Part shown: positions 17,195-25,569 of the stretch, piece by piece | Layout of the letters: each line of letters begins with the position of its first letter | How positions within the stretch are numbered: position 1 is the first letter of the stretch | Origin: Roseovarius sp. EL26 | Lineage (GTDB): Bacteria; Pseudomonadota; Alphaproteobacteria; Rhodobacterales; Rhodobacteraceae | Length of the DNA stretch: 64,000 nucleotides | NCBI RefSeq assembly: GCF_900327775.1 | Contig: NZ_OUMZ01000007.1 | Coordinates: 545,606 to 609,605 of the forward strand | Direction of reading: 5' to 3' | Made by a program: the position numbers and the translations under genes | The notes under the pieces: generated by a model | Told to the model about the DNA's origin: nothing | Databases searched by the model: none | The model's input: only the letters and a program-made list of their open reading frames with translations

Positions 17195-17719
17195 ATGAAA
17201 AAATTCTATCATACATGTGCTGCGCTCGCTGTCTTGGCGTCGCCTGCATTCGCCGGTGCAGCTGATGTGCTGCCATCAAGTGAAGATGATATCGTGATGT
17301 ACCGGACGGCGGGTCCTTGGGCCGTTCATCAAAACAACACCAGCAAGACTTGCCTGATTTCGCAAAAGGGCGAAAACGGTGGTTTGGTGCAGATGGGCCT
17401 GACGGCAACGGGTGACTATGGCTATCTTGGCGTGTTTGCGCAGGGCGCCGAAGTTGAAGAGGGCCTGAAGGAAGTTGCCGTTCTGGTAAATGACAATGTC
17501 TATCTCGGCCAATCTGAGGCCGTCTCGCATGGTCTGGAAGACGGTTACAAAGGTGGCTATATTCTGACCGACAATCCAAATTTTGTGAAAGATTTGGAAA
17601 AAGAAGGTGAATTGGTTGCCTTCCCGGATACGCCGTTCATCTACACCATCAATCTTGATGGCGCGAAAAACGCGATCTACGAAGCGCGCAAGTGCACTGA
17701 CGAGTTGCAAGGCAGCTAA
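17195..17719 (+). CDS. Uncharacterised secreted protein
   Basis: A 174-residue protein with a Sec signal peptide (MKKFYHTCAALAVLASPAFA). The start at 17195 is set by an excellent GGGGAG 5 bases upstream. The mature part holds two cysteines (KTCLIS and ARKCTDEL) that could form a disulfide. The GPWAVHQNNTSKTC stretch recalls invasion-associated locus B proteins, but the match is too weak to assign. It lies upstream of the GTA cluster, separated by a terminator. Confidence 0.7.
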   Translation: MKKFYHTCAALAVLASPAFAGAADVLPSSEDDIVMYRTAGPWAVHQNNTSKTCLISQKGENGGLVQMGLTATGDYGYLGVFAQGAEVEEGLKEVAVLVNDNVYLGQSEAVSHGLEDGYKGGYILTDNPNFVKDLEKEGELVAFPDTPFIYTINLDGAKNAIYEARKCTDELQGS

Positions 17720-17744
17720 GTCGCCCTGACCCGTTTTGGATTTT

Positions 17745-17774
17745 AAACAAGGCCCCCTTTGTGGGGCCTTGTTT
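17745..17774 (+). terminator. Terminator upstream of the GTA cluster
   Basis: AAACAAGGCCCC and GGGGCCTTGTTT form a 12-bp perfect stem ending in a T-run. It isolates the secreted-protein gene from the GTA cluster, whose promoter must therefore lie in 17775-17900; that stretch has a GTTAACC motif at about 17804 but no clear -35/-10 pair. Confidence 0.9.
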
Positions 17775-17900
17775 CGTTTGGGCGTGCGGTGCTGCCAGCC
17801 CTTGTTAACCTTTGCTCTTCATCTTGATGCCTGCACTGGACAGAACGCGGCGAGGCGTTCGCAACAAGAGGGGTGTCACAACAGATGAGGCAGAGCATTT

Positions 17901-18242
17901 ATGACATTAATCACCCCCGATACGGGGCCTTCGGGCCTGACCACCTCGATCAATGCGCTCGAGCGACAGCTGGCGGATATGCGCGAAGAACTCGAGGCCA
18001 GATACGAGCGGATCAGGGCGGGCGATCTGGACGAATTGAAAGAGGCGGGGCGGGCGATTGCGGAAATCAGGCAATGGCTGAAGATTGCAATCGAAGCGGA
18101 GGCGCAACTTGAAAAACGCAACAAACGAGACAAGGGCATTGTTTACGACTACGCGCTCGACTTTGGCGAAGCCCGGGCTTCGATCTGCTGCAGATTGGAT
18201 CGTCTCAGAAGGGCCAGATGTCCAAGACGACTTCCTAAATGA
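17901..18242 (+). CDS. GTA small terminase-like protein (g1)
   Basis: A 113-residue, highly charged, largely helical protein (coiled-coil from about 20 to 80). Position and composition match GTA orf g1, which in the Rhodobacter capsulatus agent is the small terminase TerS that works with TerL in headful packaging of host DNA. The last 134 bases overlap the TerL gene in another frame, and the g1 coding sequence contains the TerL ribosome binding site. It is the first gene of the cluster. Confidence 0.8.
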   Translation: MTLITPDTGPSGLTTSINALERQLADMREELEARYERIRAGDLDELKEAGRAIAEIRQWLKIAIEAEAQLEKRNKRDKGIVYDYALDFGEARASICCRLDRLRRARCPRRLPK

Positions 18243-19521
18243 TCTGAACGAGGGCGAGCTGCTGGCGTTGCCCTATTTGTTCGAATTCTGGGCGCTGGAG
18301 CACCAGCTGCCCCCAGAGGGTGACTGGCATGCCTGGGTGATCATGGGCGGGCGCGGCGCGGGGAAAACCCGCGCCGGGGCTGAATGGGTGCGGTCGCAAG
18401 TTGAGGGCGCACGGCCTTTGGATGAAGGGCGCTGTAAGATGATCGCATTGGTTGGGGAAACCATTGAACAAGCGCGCGAGGTGATGGTCTTTGGCGAAAG
18501 CGGGATCATGGCCTGTTCGCCCCCGGACAGGCGCCCCGAGTGGCAGGCGACACGCAAGCAGCTGATCTGGCCCAACGGGGCAGTGGCCAAGGTGTTTTCG
18601 GCGCATGATCCGGAATCCTTGCGCGGACCGCAGTTTGACGGCGCTTGGGTGGATGAGCTGGCCAAGTGGAAGAAGGCGCGTGCAACTTGGGATATGTTGC
18701 AGTTTGGACTGCGACTGGGGGAGCATCCGCAGGTTTGCGTGACGACAACGCCGCGCAATGTTGGCGTTTTGAAGGATTTATTGGCGCAGGAGAGCACTGT
18801 GGTGACGCAGGCGCCGACCGAGGCTAACTCTGCGTTTTTGGCACAGTCGTTTCTGGATGAGGTGCGGGCGCGGTATGCGGGCACGCGGCTGGGGCGGCAG
18901 GAGCTGGACGGCGTGCTGATTGACGAGGCCGAGGATGCGCTGTGGACAACGGGAATGCTGGAGGCGCTGCAGGTTGAGGTTGCACCGGAACTGGACCGGA
19001 TCATTGTGGCGGTGGACCCCCCGGTGACTGGTAAGCGTACATCAGATGCTTGTGGCATTGTGGTGGCGGGGGCGGTGACGCAGGGCCCGGTGCAGGATTG
19101 GCGGGCCTATGTGTTGGCCGATTGCACGATAGAGGCGGCAAGCCCGACACGGTGGGCCAAAGCGGCCATTCGAACGATGGAGCAATATGGCGCTTCGCGA
19201 TTGGTGGCGGAGGTCAACCAAGGTGGTGATCTGGTGGAGCAGGTGATCCGGCAGATTGACCCGCTGGTGCCGGTCAAAGCGGTACATGCCAGCCGAGGCA
19301 AGGTGGCACGAGCAGAGCCGGTGGCCGCGCTTTATGAGCAAGACCGGGTGCTTCACCTGCGGGGGCTAGGCGATCTGGAGGACCAGATGAGCCAGATGAC
19401 CGCGCAAGGGTATGAGGGCAAAGGCAGCCCGGATCGGGTGGATGCGCTGGTGTGGGCGCTGACCGAGCTGATGATCACCCCCGCAGCGAAATGGCGAGAG
19501 CCGAAAGTGCGGGCGGTTTAG
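18109..19521 (+). CDS. GTA large terminase TerL (g2)
   Basis: TerL is the ATPase-nuclease that pumps and cuts DNA into the GTA head. No ATG exists near the 5' end. TTG at 18109 is chosen because GGAGG lies 6 bases upstream, inside g1; TTGs at 18139 and 18163 lack this. The 470-residue product has Walker A GRGAGKTR (81-88), Walker B with D182-E183 (GAWVDELAKW), and a nuclease domain starting at D303 (IVAVDPP). After this gene the cluster is interrupted: a strong terminator and a reverse-strand gene separate it from g3. Confidence 0.92.
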   Translation: MKNATNETRALFTTTRSTLAKPGLRSAADWIVSEGPDVQDDFLNDLNEGELLALPYLFEFWALEHQLPPEGDWHAWVIMGGRGAGKTRAGAEWVRSQVEGARPLDEGRCKMIALVGETIEQAREVMVFGESGIMACSPPDRRPEWQATRKQLIWPNGAVAKVFSAHDPESLRGPQFDGAWVDELAKWKKARATWDMLQFGLRLGEHPQVCVTTTPRNVGVLKDLLAQESTVVTQAPTEANSAFLAQSFLDEVRARYAGTRLGRQELDGVLIDEAEDALWTTGMLEALQVEVAPELDRIIVAVDPPVTGKRTSDACGIVVAGAVTQGPVQDWRAYVLADCTIEAASPTRWAKAAIRTMEQYGASRLVAEVNQGGDLVEQVIRQIDPLVPVKAVHASRGKVARAEPVAALYEQDRVLHLRGLGDLEDQMSQMTAQGYEGKGSPDRVDALVWALTELMITPAAKWREPKVRAV

Positions 19522-19543
19522 ACTGCAATAGATACCAGTGATT

Positions 19544-19578
19544 AAATAAGCCGTTTTGCATTGCAAGACGGCTTATTT
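19544..19578 (+). terminator. Strong hairpin terminator directly after GTA g2
   Basis: AAATAAGCCGT and ACGGCTTATTT form an 11-bp perfect outer stem that continues inward with one wobble pair to about 17 bp. It lies 22 bases after the TerL stop. Two further GC hairpins follow: AGAGCCCG/CGGGCTCT (19685-19713) and GCCCGG/CCGGGC (19714-19743). Such a terminator inside the GTA operon is unexpected. Confidence 0.75.
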
Positions 19579-19765
19579 GCATTGACGGGCAGGGCCAGAC
19601 CGCGGGTGGGCGTCGTAAGGGGGTCACATCTTGGTTTATGCCTCAACCCGCATCTGACCTATCTAAAATGATTGACGTGGCAAAAGAGCCCGTCCATGGG
19701 GCGGTCGGGCTCTGCCCGGCGCGCTGCGCGTGCTGTTCCGGGCATTTTGATAATTGAAAATTCCG

Positions 19766-20119
19766 TTACTTTTTCGATCTATCGAACTTTTCGTAGGCTT
19801 GCTCTATCGGAGCCAATTGAATGTTTTCATCAAGCTCAAGCCAATCTGCCATTACAAAAATCATTCCACTTAGGCCGTCTGACTTTCTCACAACGAGCGT
19901 AGCACCACCACCATACACTTCGTTTGGTTGTTCGATGTTACGGTATGAACAAAGATAGTAGTCTCTCCATAATCTCGCACCCTCAATGTAAGCTTCGAAG
20001 TCCTGCGAGTTGTTTTCTCTTAGGACGCGGTTCGCTAGATCAACGGCTTCTTCCAAGTTAACGGGATGTTTTCCCGTTGCAAGATAGGTCGGGAAAAGAA
20101 GAGTTTTTACTTTACACAT
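19766..20119 (-). CDS. Hypothetical protein inserted in the GTA cluster
   Basis: A 117-residue protein encoded on the strand opposite to the GTA genes, between TerL and portal. It has no signal peptide or membrane segment. The N-terminal half is helical; the second half reads like a small beta domain (EVYGGGATLVVRKSDGLSG) that loosely resembles YrhB/Imm35-type immunity proteins, a weak resemblance. Its base composition is lower in GC than the flanking GTA genes. The 250 bases downstream of the insert to g3 (20120-20369) begin AT-rich and return to GTA-like composition near 20200. Function is unknown. Confidence 0.6.
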   Translation of the reverse strand: MCKVKTLLFPTYLATGKHPVNLEEAVDLANRVLRENNSQDFEAYIEGARLWRDYYLCSYRNIEQPNEVYGGGATLVVRKSDGLSGMIFVMADWLELDENIQLAPIEQAYEKFDRSKK

Positions 20120-20369
20120 TTGGGTTTCGAAAACTCATTTTCCTACTAAGACTAAGCAATGAGTACAATCAATAGCTTAAGGTCGCAAACTCGTTTCTCA
20201 AAAAAGGTCACTTTGTGCTGCGGCGACAGATGAGGCGTTTCGCAGTGAGCCTTGTGTCGGAGGTGCAGCGCACGCCTTGATAAATCTTTCGTAAAGCTTT
20301 GGCGGTTTGATGGGGTCAACGCGGGATGAACAGCATCCCATGTGAGGCAGCCAGAGGAGCTTTGGACAG

Positions 20370-21560
20370 ATGATTTTGGATTTCTTCCGGCAGGGGCAAG
20401 AGCAGGTTGCGCCAGAGCAGAAGGCCAGCGCCACGGGCCGGGTGGTGGCCTGGGGCAATTCGGGCCGGGTGGCGTGGAGTCCGCGCGATACCGCCAGTCT
20501 GATGCGCACGGGGTTTGCAGGCAATCCGATTGGGTTTCGCTGTGTGAAACTGTTGGCCGAGGCGGCGGCGAGCCTGCCGCTGGTGCTGCAGGATGACACG
20601 GCGCGTTATAGCAGCCATCCGGTGCTGGATCTGGTCAAGCGACCCAATATGGCACAGGGACGGGCAGAATTGTTTGAGGCGCTATATGGGCAGTTGTTGC
20701 TGAGCGGGAATGCCTATCTGGAGGCCGTGGGTGGCGGCGAGGGGCAAAGCCCGCTGGAGCTGCATGTGCTGCGATCCGACCGGATGAGTGTGGTGCCGGG
20801 GGCGGATGGTTGGCCGGTGGCCTATGAATACGCCGTAGGTGGGCGCAAGCATCGGTTTGAGGCGCAAGACGGTCCAGCGACGATCTGCCATCTAAAGAAC
20901 TTTCACCCGCAGGACGATCATTATGGTCTGTCGCCTTTGCAAGCGGCAGCGCAGGCGCTGGACGTGCACAACAGTGCCAGCCGCTGGTCTAAGGCATTGT
21001 TGGACAATGCGGCGCGGCCCAGTGGGGCGATCGTTTATAAAGGTGCCGAGGGGCAGGGAAGTCTGAGCAATGATCAGTATGACCGGTTGGTCAGCGAGAT
21101 GGAAACACACCATCAGGGTGCACGCAATGCCGGACGACCGATGTTGTTGGAAGGTGGGCTTGATTGGAAGCCGATGGGGTTCAGCCCCTCGGATATGGAG
21201 TTCCAGAAGACCAAGGAAAGTGCCGCGCGCGAGATTGCGCTGGCCTTTGGGTTGCCGCCAATGCTGCTGGGGATACCAGGTGATGCGACCTATGCGAACT
21301 ACCAAGAGGCAAACCGGGCGTTTTACCGCCTGACGGTGTTGCCGTTGGCGACGCGTGTTGTGGCCGGGGTCAGTGAATGGCTGAAAGGGTTCACTGAGGA
21401 AGCAGTAGAGCTGCGCCCGGATTTGGATCAGGTGCCTGCGCTGGCGGTGGAACGCGATGCGCAATGGGAGCGGGTGACGGATGCGGATTTCCTGACCGCA
21501 GCGGAAAAGCGTGAAATGTTGGGGTTGCCAGCCTTGAATGGAGAGTCTGCGGATGGTTGA
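20370..21560 (+). CDS. GTA portal protein (g3)
   Basis: A 396-residue HK97-type portal protein, the dodecameric ring through which DNA enters the capsid. Family features include the N-terminal phage-portal start (FFRQGQEQ), an AYLE strand after LLLSGNAY, and the DATYANYQEANRAFYRLTVLPL stretch near residue 310. GAGGAG lies 11-16 bases before the start. It follows the 850-bp insertion, so a promoter of its own or read-through is needed. Confidence 0.93.
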   Translation: MILDFFRQGQEQVAPEQKASATGRVVAWGNSGRVAWSPRDTASLMRTGFAGNPIGFRCVKLLAEAAASLPLVLQDDTARYSSHPVLDLVKRPNMAQGRAELFEALYGQLLLSGNAYLEAVGGGEGQSPLELHVLRSDRMSVVPGADGWPVAYEYAVGGRKHRFEAQDGPATICHLKNFHPQDDHYGLSPLQAAAQALDVHNSASRWSKALLDNAARPSGAIVYKGAEGQGSLSNDQYDRLVSEMETHHQGARNAGRPMLLEGGLDWKPMGFSPSDMEFQKTKESAAREIALAFGLPPMLLGIPGDATYANYQEANRAFYRLTVLPLATRVVAGVSEWLKGFTEEAVELRPDLDQVPALAVERDAQWERVTDADFLTAAEKREMLGLPALNGESADG

Positions 21561-21783
21561 GGGCACGCGATACGGGTTTGAAGCCTTTGATTGTGCGCCT
21601 GCGCTTCGGTTGGAAGCGCATGAACGGGTGGCCAAGTTGCAGCATGAAGCGTTGGCACAGCGATTGGACAAGATCGAGGTCGCGTTAGAGCGATTGGAAA
21701 AGCGTTTGTGGTTGGCGGTGTACGGCGTGGTGGGGGCGATTTTGGCACAGGCGTTTCAGCCGTTGATCACGGTGCTGCCATGA
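21553..21783 (+). CDS. GTA orf g3.5 small protein
   Basis: A 76-residue protein starting MVEGTRYGFEAFDCAPA. ATG at 21553 is preferred over 21538 because GGAG lies 9 bases upstream and the N-terminus then fits the conserved start. It has a heptad-rich helix (about 25-55) and a C-terminal hydrophobic segment (LWLAVYGVVGAILA). It overlaps g3 by 8 bases and its stop overlaps a possible g4 start. Homologous positions in other GTA clusters hold a gene of the same size with unknown role. Confidence 0.75.
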   Translation: MVEGTRYGFEAFDCAPALRLEAHERVAKLQHEALAQRLDKIEVALERLEKRLWLAVYGVVGAILAQAFQPLITVLP

Positions 21784-21830
21784 AGAGCGGTGGGCAGAAC
21801 TGGCCACCCTACCGGATGGGATGTGAAAGG

Positions 21831-22397
21831 ATGACGGAAATGACGATGGATTGGGGGTTAGAGCGAAAGTTCTGCCAAATGGAAGCCACCTTGAGTGTCA
21901 CTGATGGCATGCAGGTTGAAGGTTATGCCAGCCTGTTTGGTGATCGGGACCGGGGTGGTGACGTGGTGCAACCCGGGGCTTACGCGGGATCTCTGGCGAG
22001 ACTAAGTGCTGAGGGGCGGCAGGTTAAGATGCTGTGGCAACACGATCCGGCCCAACCGATTGGGGTCTGGGACGAGGTACGTGAAGACGCCAAAGGTCTC
22101 TATGTTAAGGGGCGGTTGCTGGACAGTGTGGAAAAGGCGCGGGAGGCGGCAGCATTGATTGCAGCTAAGGCGATTGATGGGCTGAGCATCGGCTATCGCA
22201 CCGTTAAGGCGATGAAGAACGATAAGGGTGCACGGCTCTTACAGGAACTGGAGCTATGGGAGGTGTCACTGGTGACCTTTCCGATGCTGCCCAGTGCGCG
22301 GGTGATGGCCAAGGGGGATGATCCCCAGTTGGAGCAAGCCTTGCGAGAATTGGCGGCGGGGTTTGAGGCTGCGCGCCAGGAGATGGCGCAGCAATAG
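21831..22397 (+). CDS. GTA prohead protease (g4)
   Basis: A 188-residue HK97-family prohead protease that trims the capsid protein during maturation. Herpesvirus-type protease residues are visible: H71 in LWQHDP and S119 in GLSIGYR. The core starts at EGYASLFGDRDRGGD. Several starts are possible: 21780 (ATGA overlap with g3.5), 21831 or 21840; 21831 is a compromise, as the region before MTEMTMDWG is not family-like. It precedes the capsid gene, as in all GTA clusters. Confidence 0.85.
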   Translation: MTEMTMDWGLERKFCQMEATLSVTDGMQVEGYASLFGDRDRGGDVVQPGAYAGSLARLSAEGRQVKMLWQHDPAQPIGVWDEVREDAKGLYVKGRLLDSVEKAREAAALIAAKAIDGLSIGYRTVKAMKNDKGARLLQELELWEVSLVTFPMLPSARVMAKGDDPQLEQALRELAAGFEAARQEMAQQ

Positions 22398-22429
22398 CGC
22401 CGGGATAACTGATCAGAACAGGAACAGAG

Positions 22430-23611
22430 ATGAGCAAGACCGAGGTGATTTCTCGGACCGGGGAAGATGTGTCTCCGGTGGCCGAGGTGAAAGCCGCAAT
22501 TGAAGGTTTCACAAACGATTTCAGTGGCTTTCGGGCCGATATTATGACGCGACTTCAACAGCAGGAAAAAAAGATGACACGAATGGAACGCAAATCAATG
22601 GCGCAGATGCGCCCCGTATTGTCCTGTGCCGCAGAGGGTGATGCCCCGCATGAAAAGGCATTTGATGCTTATCTGCGCACGGGTGATGATGATGCGCTGC
22701 GTGGGCTTGAGCTGGAGGGCAAAGCGCTGAACACGGCTGTAGCGGGCGATGGTGGGTATCTGGTTGATCCTCAGACCTCGGAGGTCATTCGCTCTGTGTT
22801 GGCATCAACGGCATCTATTCGGGCGATTTCCAATGTGGTGCAGGTCGAGGCGACATCTTATGACGTGCTGATTGACCATACTGATGTGGGCCATGGCTGG
22901 GCGACTGAAACGGGGTCTGTCACGGAAGGCGCGACACCGACGATTGACCGGATTGCTATCCCTCTGCACGAGTTGAGCGCCCTCCCAAAGGCAAGCCAGC
23001 GTTTGTTGGATGACAGTGCTTTTGACATTGAATCTTGGTTGGCGGGGCGCATTGCCGACAAGTTTGCCCGGGCTGAGGCTGGGGCGTTTATTGCCGGGGA
23101 TGGCGTGGATAAGCCCAAGGGAATGCTGAACCACCCAACTGTCGACAATGACAGCTGGACCTGGGGCAATCTGGGCTATGTACCAACCGGTGCTGTGGGC
23201 GATTTCAATGGATCAGATGCGATTGTCGATCTGGTCTATGCCCTAGGGGCGCAATACCGGGCCAATGGCACCTTTGTGATGAACTCCAAAACAGCGGGGG
23301 CTGTACGCAAACTCAAAGATGCAGATGGACGGTTCTTGTGGTCGGATGGTCTGGCGGCAGGCGAGCCTGCGCGCCTGATGGGGTATCCGGTGCTGATTGC
23401 CGAGGACATGCCTGATATGGCCGCTGATGCCATGGCGATGGCCTTTGGTGATTTCAGTGCAGGCTACACCGTTGCCGAACGCCCTGATCTGCGGGTGTTG
23501 CGTGATCCGTTCAGCGCGAAGCCGCATGTGCTGTTTTATGCCACCAAACGTGTTGGCGGGGACGTAAGCGACTTCGCCGCAATCAAGTTGTTGAAATTCG
23601 CTACCTCGTAA
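22430..23611 (+). CDS. GTA major capsid protein (g5)
   Basis: A 393-residue HK97-fold major capsid protein. The first ~105 residues are the charged coiled-coil delta domain removed by the g4 protease. The mature part begins near ALNTAVAGDGGYLVDP and contains the P-domain and A-domain patterns (FVMNSKTAGAVRKLKD, GYPVLIAEDMP). Length is normal. A 10-bp hairpin without a T-run follows 13 bases after the stop. Confidence 0.95.
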   Translation: MSKTEVISRTGEDVSPVAEVKAAIEGFTNDFSGFRADIMTRLQQQEKKMTRMERKSMAQMRPVLSCAAEGDAPHEKAFDAYLRTGDDDALRGLELEGKALNTAVAGDGGYLVDPQTSEVIRSVLASTASIRAISNVVQVEATSYDVLIDHTDVGHGWATETGSVTEGATPTIDRIAIPLHELSALPKASQRLLDDSAFDIESWLAGRIADKFARAEAGAFIAGDGVDKPKGMLNHPTVDNDSWTWGNLGYVPTGAVGDFNGSDAIVDLVYALGAQYRANGTFVMNSKTAGAVRKLKDADGRFLWSDGLAAGEPARLMGYPVLIAEDMPDMAADAMAMAFGDFSAGYTVAERPDLRVLRDPFSAKPHVLFYATKRVGGDVSDFAAIKLLKFATS

Positions 23612-23624
23612 GAGGCGGTGAACG

Positions 23625-23648
23625 GGGTGGGATCGGCTGATCCCACCC
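23625..23648 (+). other. Hairpin downstream of the GTA capsid gene
   Basis: GGGTGGGATC and GATCCCACCC form a perfect 10-bp stem with a GGCT loop, in the 130-base gap between g5 and g6. There is no T-run. It could stabilise the 3' end of capsid mRNA or cause partial termination, which would help make more capsid than downstream tail proteins. This is inference from position and shape. Confidence 0.6.
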
Positions 23649-23741
23649 TGGGGCGCGCGGGCCGGATAGGCGTTGTCCAGCTGCTCCTCTCCGACAGAGC
23701 AACGCTGGTACCGCGCGTCTGAACGCAAGAGGAGCCGTAAT

Positions 23742-24359
23742 ATGTGGAGCACATCCATGATGTTGATCGAAGAAACTGCGGTATCCCAGGCCGCGCTGCC
23801 ATTGGCGGAATTCAAGGCGCATTTGCGATTGGGGACTGGGTTTGATGACGGAACGCTGCAGGATCCGGTCTTGGAGAGTTTTCTGCGGGCGGCGCTGGCG
23901 GCGATAGAAGCACGCACAGGTAAGGCGCTGATTACGAGGGTTTTTTCCTGGACAGTGACGCGGTGGCGTGACCCGGCGGGTCAGGCATTGCCGATTGCAC
24001 CGGTGAGTACAGTTACATCGTTGGTTCTGCGAAATCAGACCGCCGAGGAAGAAGTGATTGATCCTGCGCACTACCGGCTGGAGATGGATATGCAACGTCC
24101 AATCCTGAGGCCTGCGGGCACAATGCTGCCGCTGGTTCCAGACGGGAGCGTGGCAGAGGTGAAGTTTGCGGCAGGGTACGGCCCCGCATGGGGTGATTTA
24201 CCTGCAGATCTGGCACAGGCCGTGCTGTTGTTGGCAGCGCATTACTATGAGTACCGCGACGAGACTGCTTTGGGGGGTGGTTGCATGCCCTTTGGGGTGA
24301 CCAGCCTGATCGAGCGTTATCGCACCGTTCGGCTGTTTGCCGGGGGGACGTCGCAATGA
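23742..24359 (+). CDS. GTA head-tail adaptor (g6)
   Basis: A 205-residue phage gp6-like head-tail connector. The start at 23742 (MWSTSMM) is set by AGAGGAG 7 bases upstream. The helical fold with the ending DLAQAVLLLAAHYYEYRDE is typical of this family. In the R. capsulatus particle this protein is the adaptor ring under the portal. Its stop overlaps the g7 start (ATGA at 24356). Confidence 0.88.
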   Translation: MWSTSMMLIEETAVSQAALPLAEFKAHLRLGTGFDDGTLQDPVLESFLRAALAAIEARTGKALITRVFSWTVTRWRDPAGQALPIAPVSTVTSLVLRNQTAEEEVIDPAHYRLEMDMQRPILRPAGTMLPLVPDGSVAEVKFAAGYGPAWGDLPADLAQAVLLLAAHYYEYRDETALGGGCMPFGVTSLIERYRTVRLFAGGTSQ

Positions 24360-24694
24360 AGCGGGTGCATTTGAGTCGTAAACTGGTGCTGGAAGCCCCC
24401 GAAAGGGCGCCAGATAGTGCTGGTGGTTATGTTGAGAGTTGGGTGGCCATTGGCACGCTTTGGGCAGAAATCACAGCCCGCTCTGGGCGAGAGGCAGCTG
24501 GTGCGGCAACCAACCTGAGCCAAAGTGGTTATCGCATCGTGGTGCGGGCCGCTCCGGTTGGTACGACAGCCAGACCGTTGGCAGGGCAGAGATTGCGCGA
24601 CGGTGATCGTGTGTTTGCAATTGAAGCCGTGAACGAGCGTGACGTGCATGGTCGGTTTCTAACCTGCTATGCGCAAGAGGAGGTCGCGTTATGA
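24356..24694 (+). CDS. GTA head-tail joining (stopper) protein (g7)
   Basis: A 112-residue protein of the phage head-tail joining family, starting MKRVHLSRKLVLEAPERAPD. It is all-beta in appearance, with GYVESWVAIGTLWAEI and the GQRLRDGDRVFAIEAV stretch of the fold. The start is fixed by the ATGA overlap with g6, and its own stop overlaps g8 in the same way. Confidence 0.88.
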   Translation: MKRVHLSRKLVLEAPERAPDSAGGYVESWVAIGTLWAEITARSGREAAGAATNLSQSGYRIVVRAAPVGTTARPLAGQRLRDGDRVFAIEAVNERDVHGRFLTCYAQEEVAL

Positions 24695-25104
24695 GTTATG
24701 CAGTAGCCGCAGCCTTACAAGAGGCGGTCTATAGCCACCTGAGTGCAGATACGGCGCTGACCGCCTTGGTTGGCGACGCGATATATGACGAGGTGCCTGT
24801 TGGGGAGCTACCAGAGACTTATGTCGCGTTGGGCCCGGAAGAGGTCCGCGGACGATGTGACAGCACCGGTGTGGGCGCTTGGCACCGGATCACCGTATCG
24901 GTGATTACCCAAGCGCCGGGGTTTCATCAGGCTAAGGCCGTGGCCAGCGCGGTGAGTGACAGGCTGAGTCACGCTGATTTTAGCCTGAGCCGTGGATACC
25001 TGACTGGGATGCATTTTTGGCGCGCGCGTGCGCGGCGCACAGATGGGGGTTCATTACGACGGATAGATCTGACTTTTCGGGTGCGCGTCGATGATACGGG
25101 CTGA
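24691..25104 (+). CDS. GTA tail terminator (g8, DUF3168)
   Basis: A 137-residue DUF3168 protein (ALQEAVYSHLSADTALTALVG at the start, then the GVGAWHRITVSVITQ core). In the GTA particle this protein caps the tail tube at the head end. Start coupled to g7 by ATGA. Confidence 0.88.
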   Translation: MSYAVAAALQEAVYSHLSADTALTALVGDAIYDEVPVGELPETYVALGPEEVRGRCDSTGVGAWHRITVSVITQAPGFHQAKAVASAVSDRLSHADFSLSRGYLTGMHFWRARARRTDGGSLRRIDLTFRVRVDDTG

Positions 25105-25153
25105 TGCAGTGGCTTGTTTTCCCCGAACTGATTTCAACGAATGGAGACGATAA

Positions 25154-25567
25154 ATGGCAGTGCAGAATGGTAAGGACCTTTTGGTCAAGATTGACCTGAC
25201 GGGGGATGGCAATTTTCAGACCGTAGCTGGTTTGCGGGCCACGCGGGTGAGCTTCAATGCGGAAAGCGTGGATGTTACCAACCTTGAAAGCCAAGGTGGC
25301 TGGCGGGAACTGCTGACAGGGGCTGGGGTGAAGTCCGCTGCAATCAGTGGGTCAGGTGTATTTCGTGACGGGGCCAGTGACGAGCGGGCACGGCAGGTCT
25401 TTTTTGACGGGGATACGCCGGATTTTCAGGTGGTAATCCCGGACTTTGGCATCATTGAAGGTCCGTTTCAGGTCACCGCAATTGAGTACAGCGGCACGCA
25501 TGATGGTGAGGCGACTTATGAGTTGTCATTGGCCTCGGCTGGCCGGCTGAACTTTACGGCAATCTGA
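25154..25567 (+). CDS. GTA major tail tube protein (g9)
   Basis: A 137-residue phage major tail protein of the TP901-1 type (MAVQNGKDLLVKID, then VAGLRATRVSFNAESVDVTN). It forms the stacked rings of the tail tube. GGAGA lies 8 bases before the ATG. It precedes the tape-measure and chaperone genes, as expected. Confidence 0.9.
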   Translation: MAVQNGKDLLVKIDLTGDGNFQTVAGLRATRVSFNAESVDVTNLESQGGWRELLTGAGVKSAAISGSGVFRDGASDERARQVFFDGDTPDFQVVIPDFGIIEGPFQVTAIEYSGTHDGEATYELSLASAGRLNFTAI

Positions 25568-25569
25568 AT

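Noticed and set aside
19672-19902. 76-codon plus-strand ORF in the GTA insertion
   Set aside because: Overlaps the better-supported reverse gene and has no ribosome binding site.
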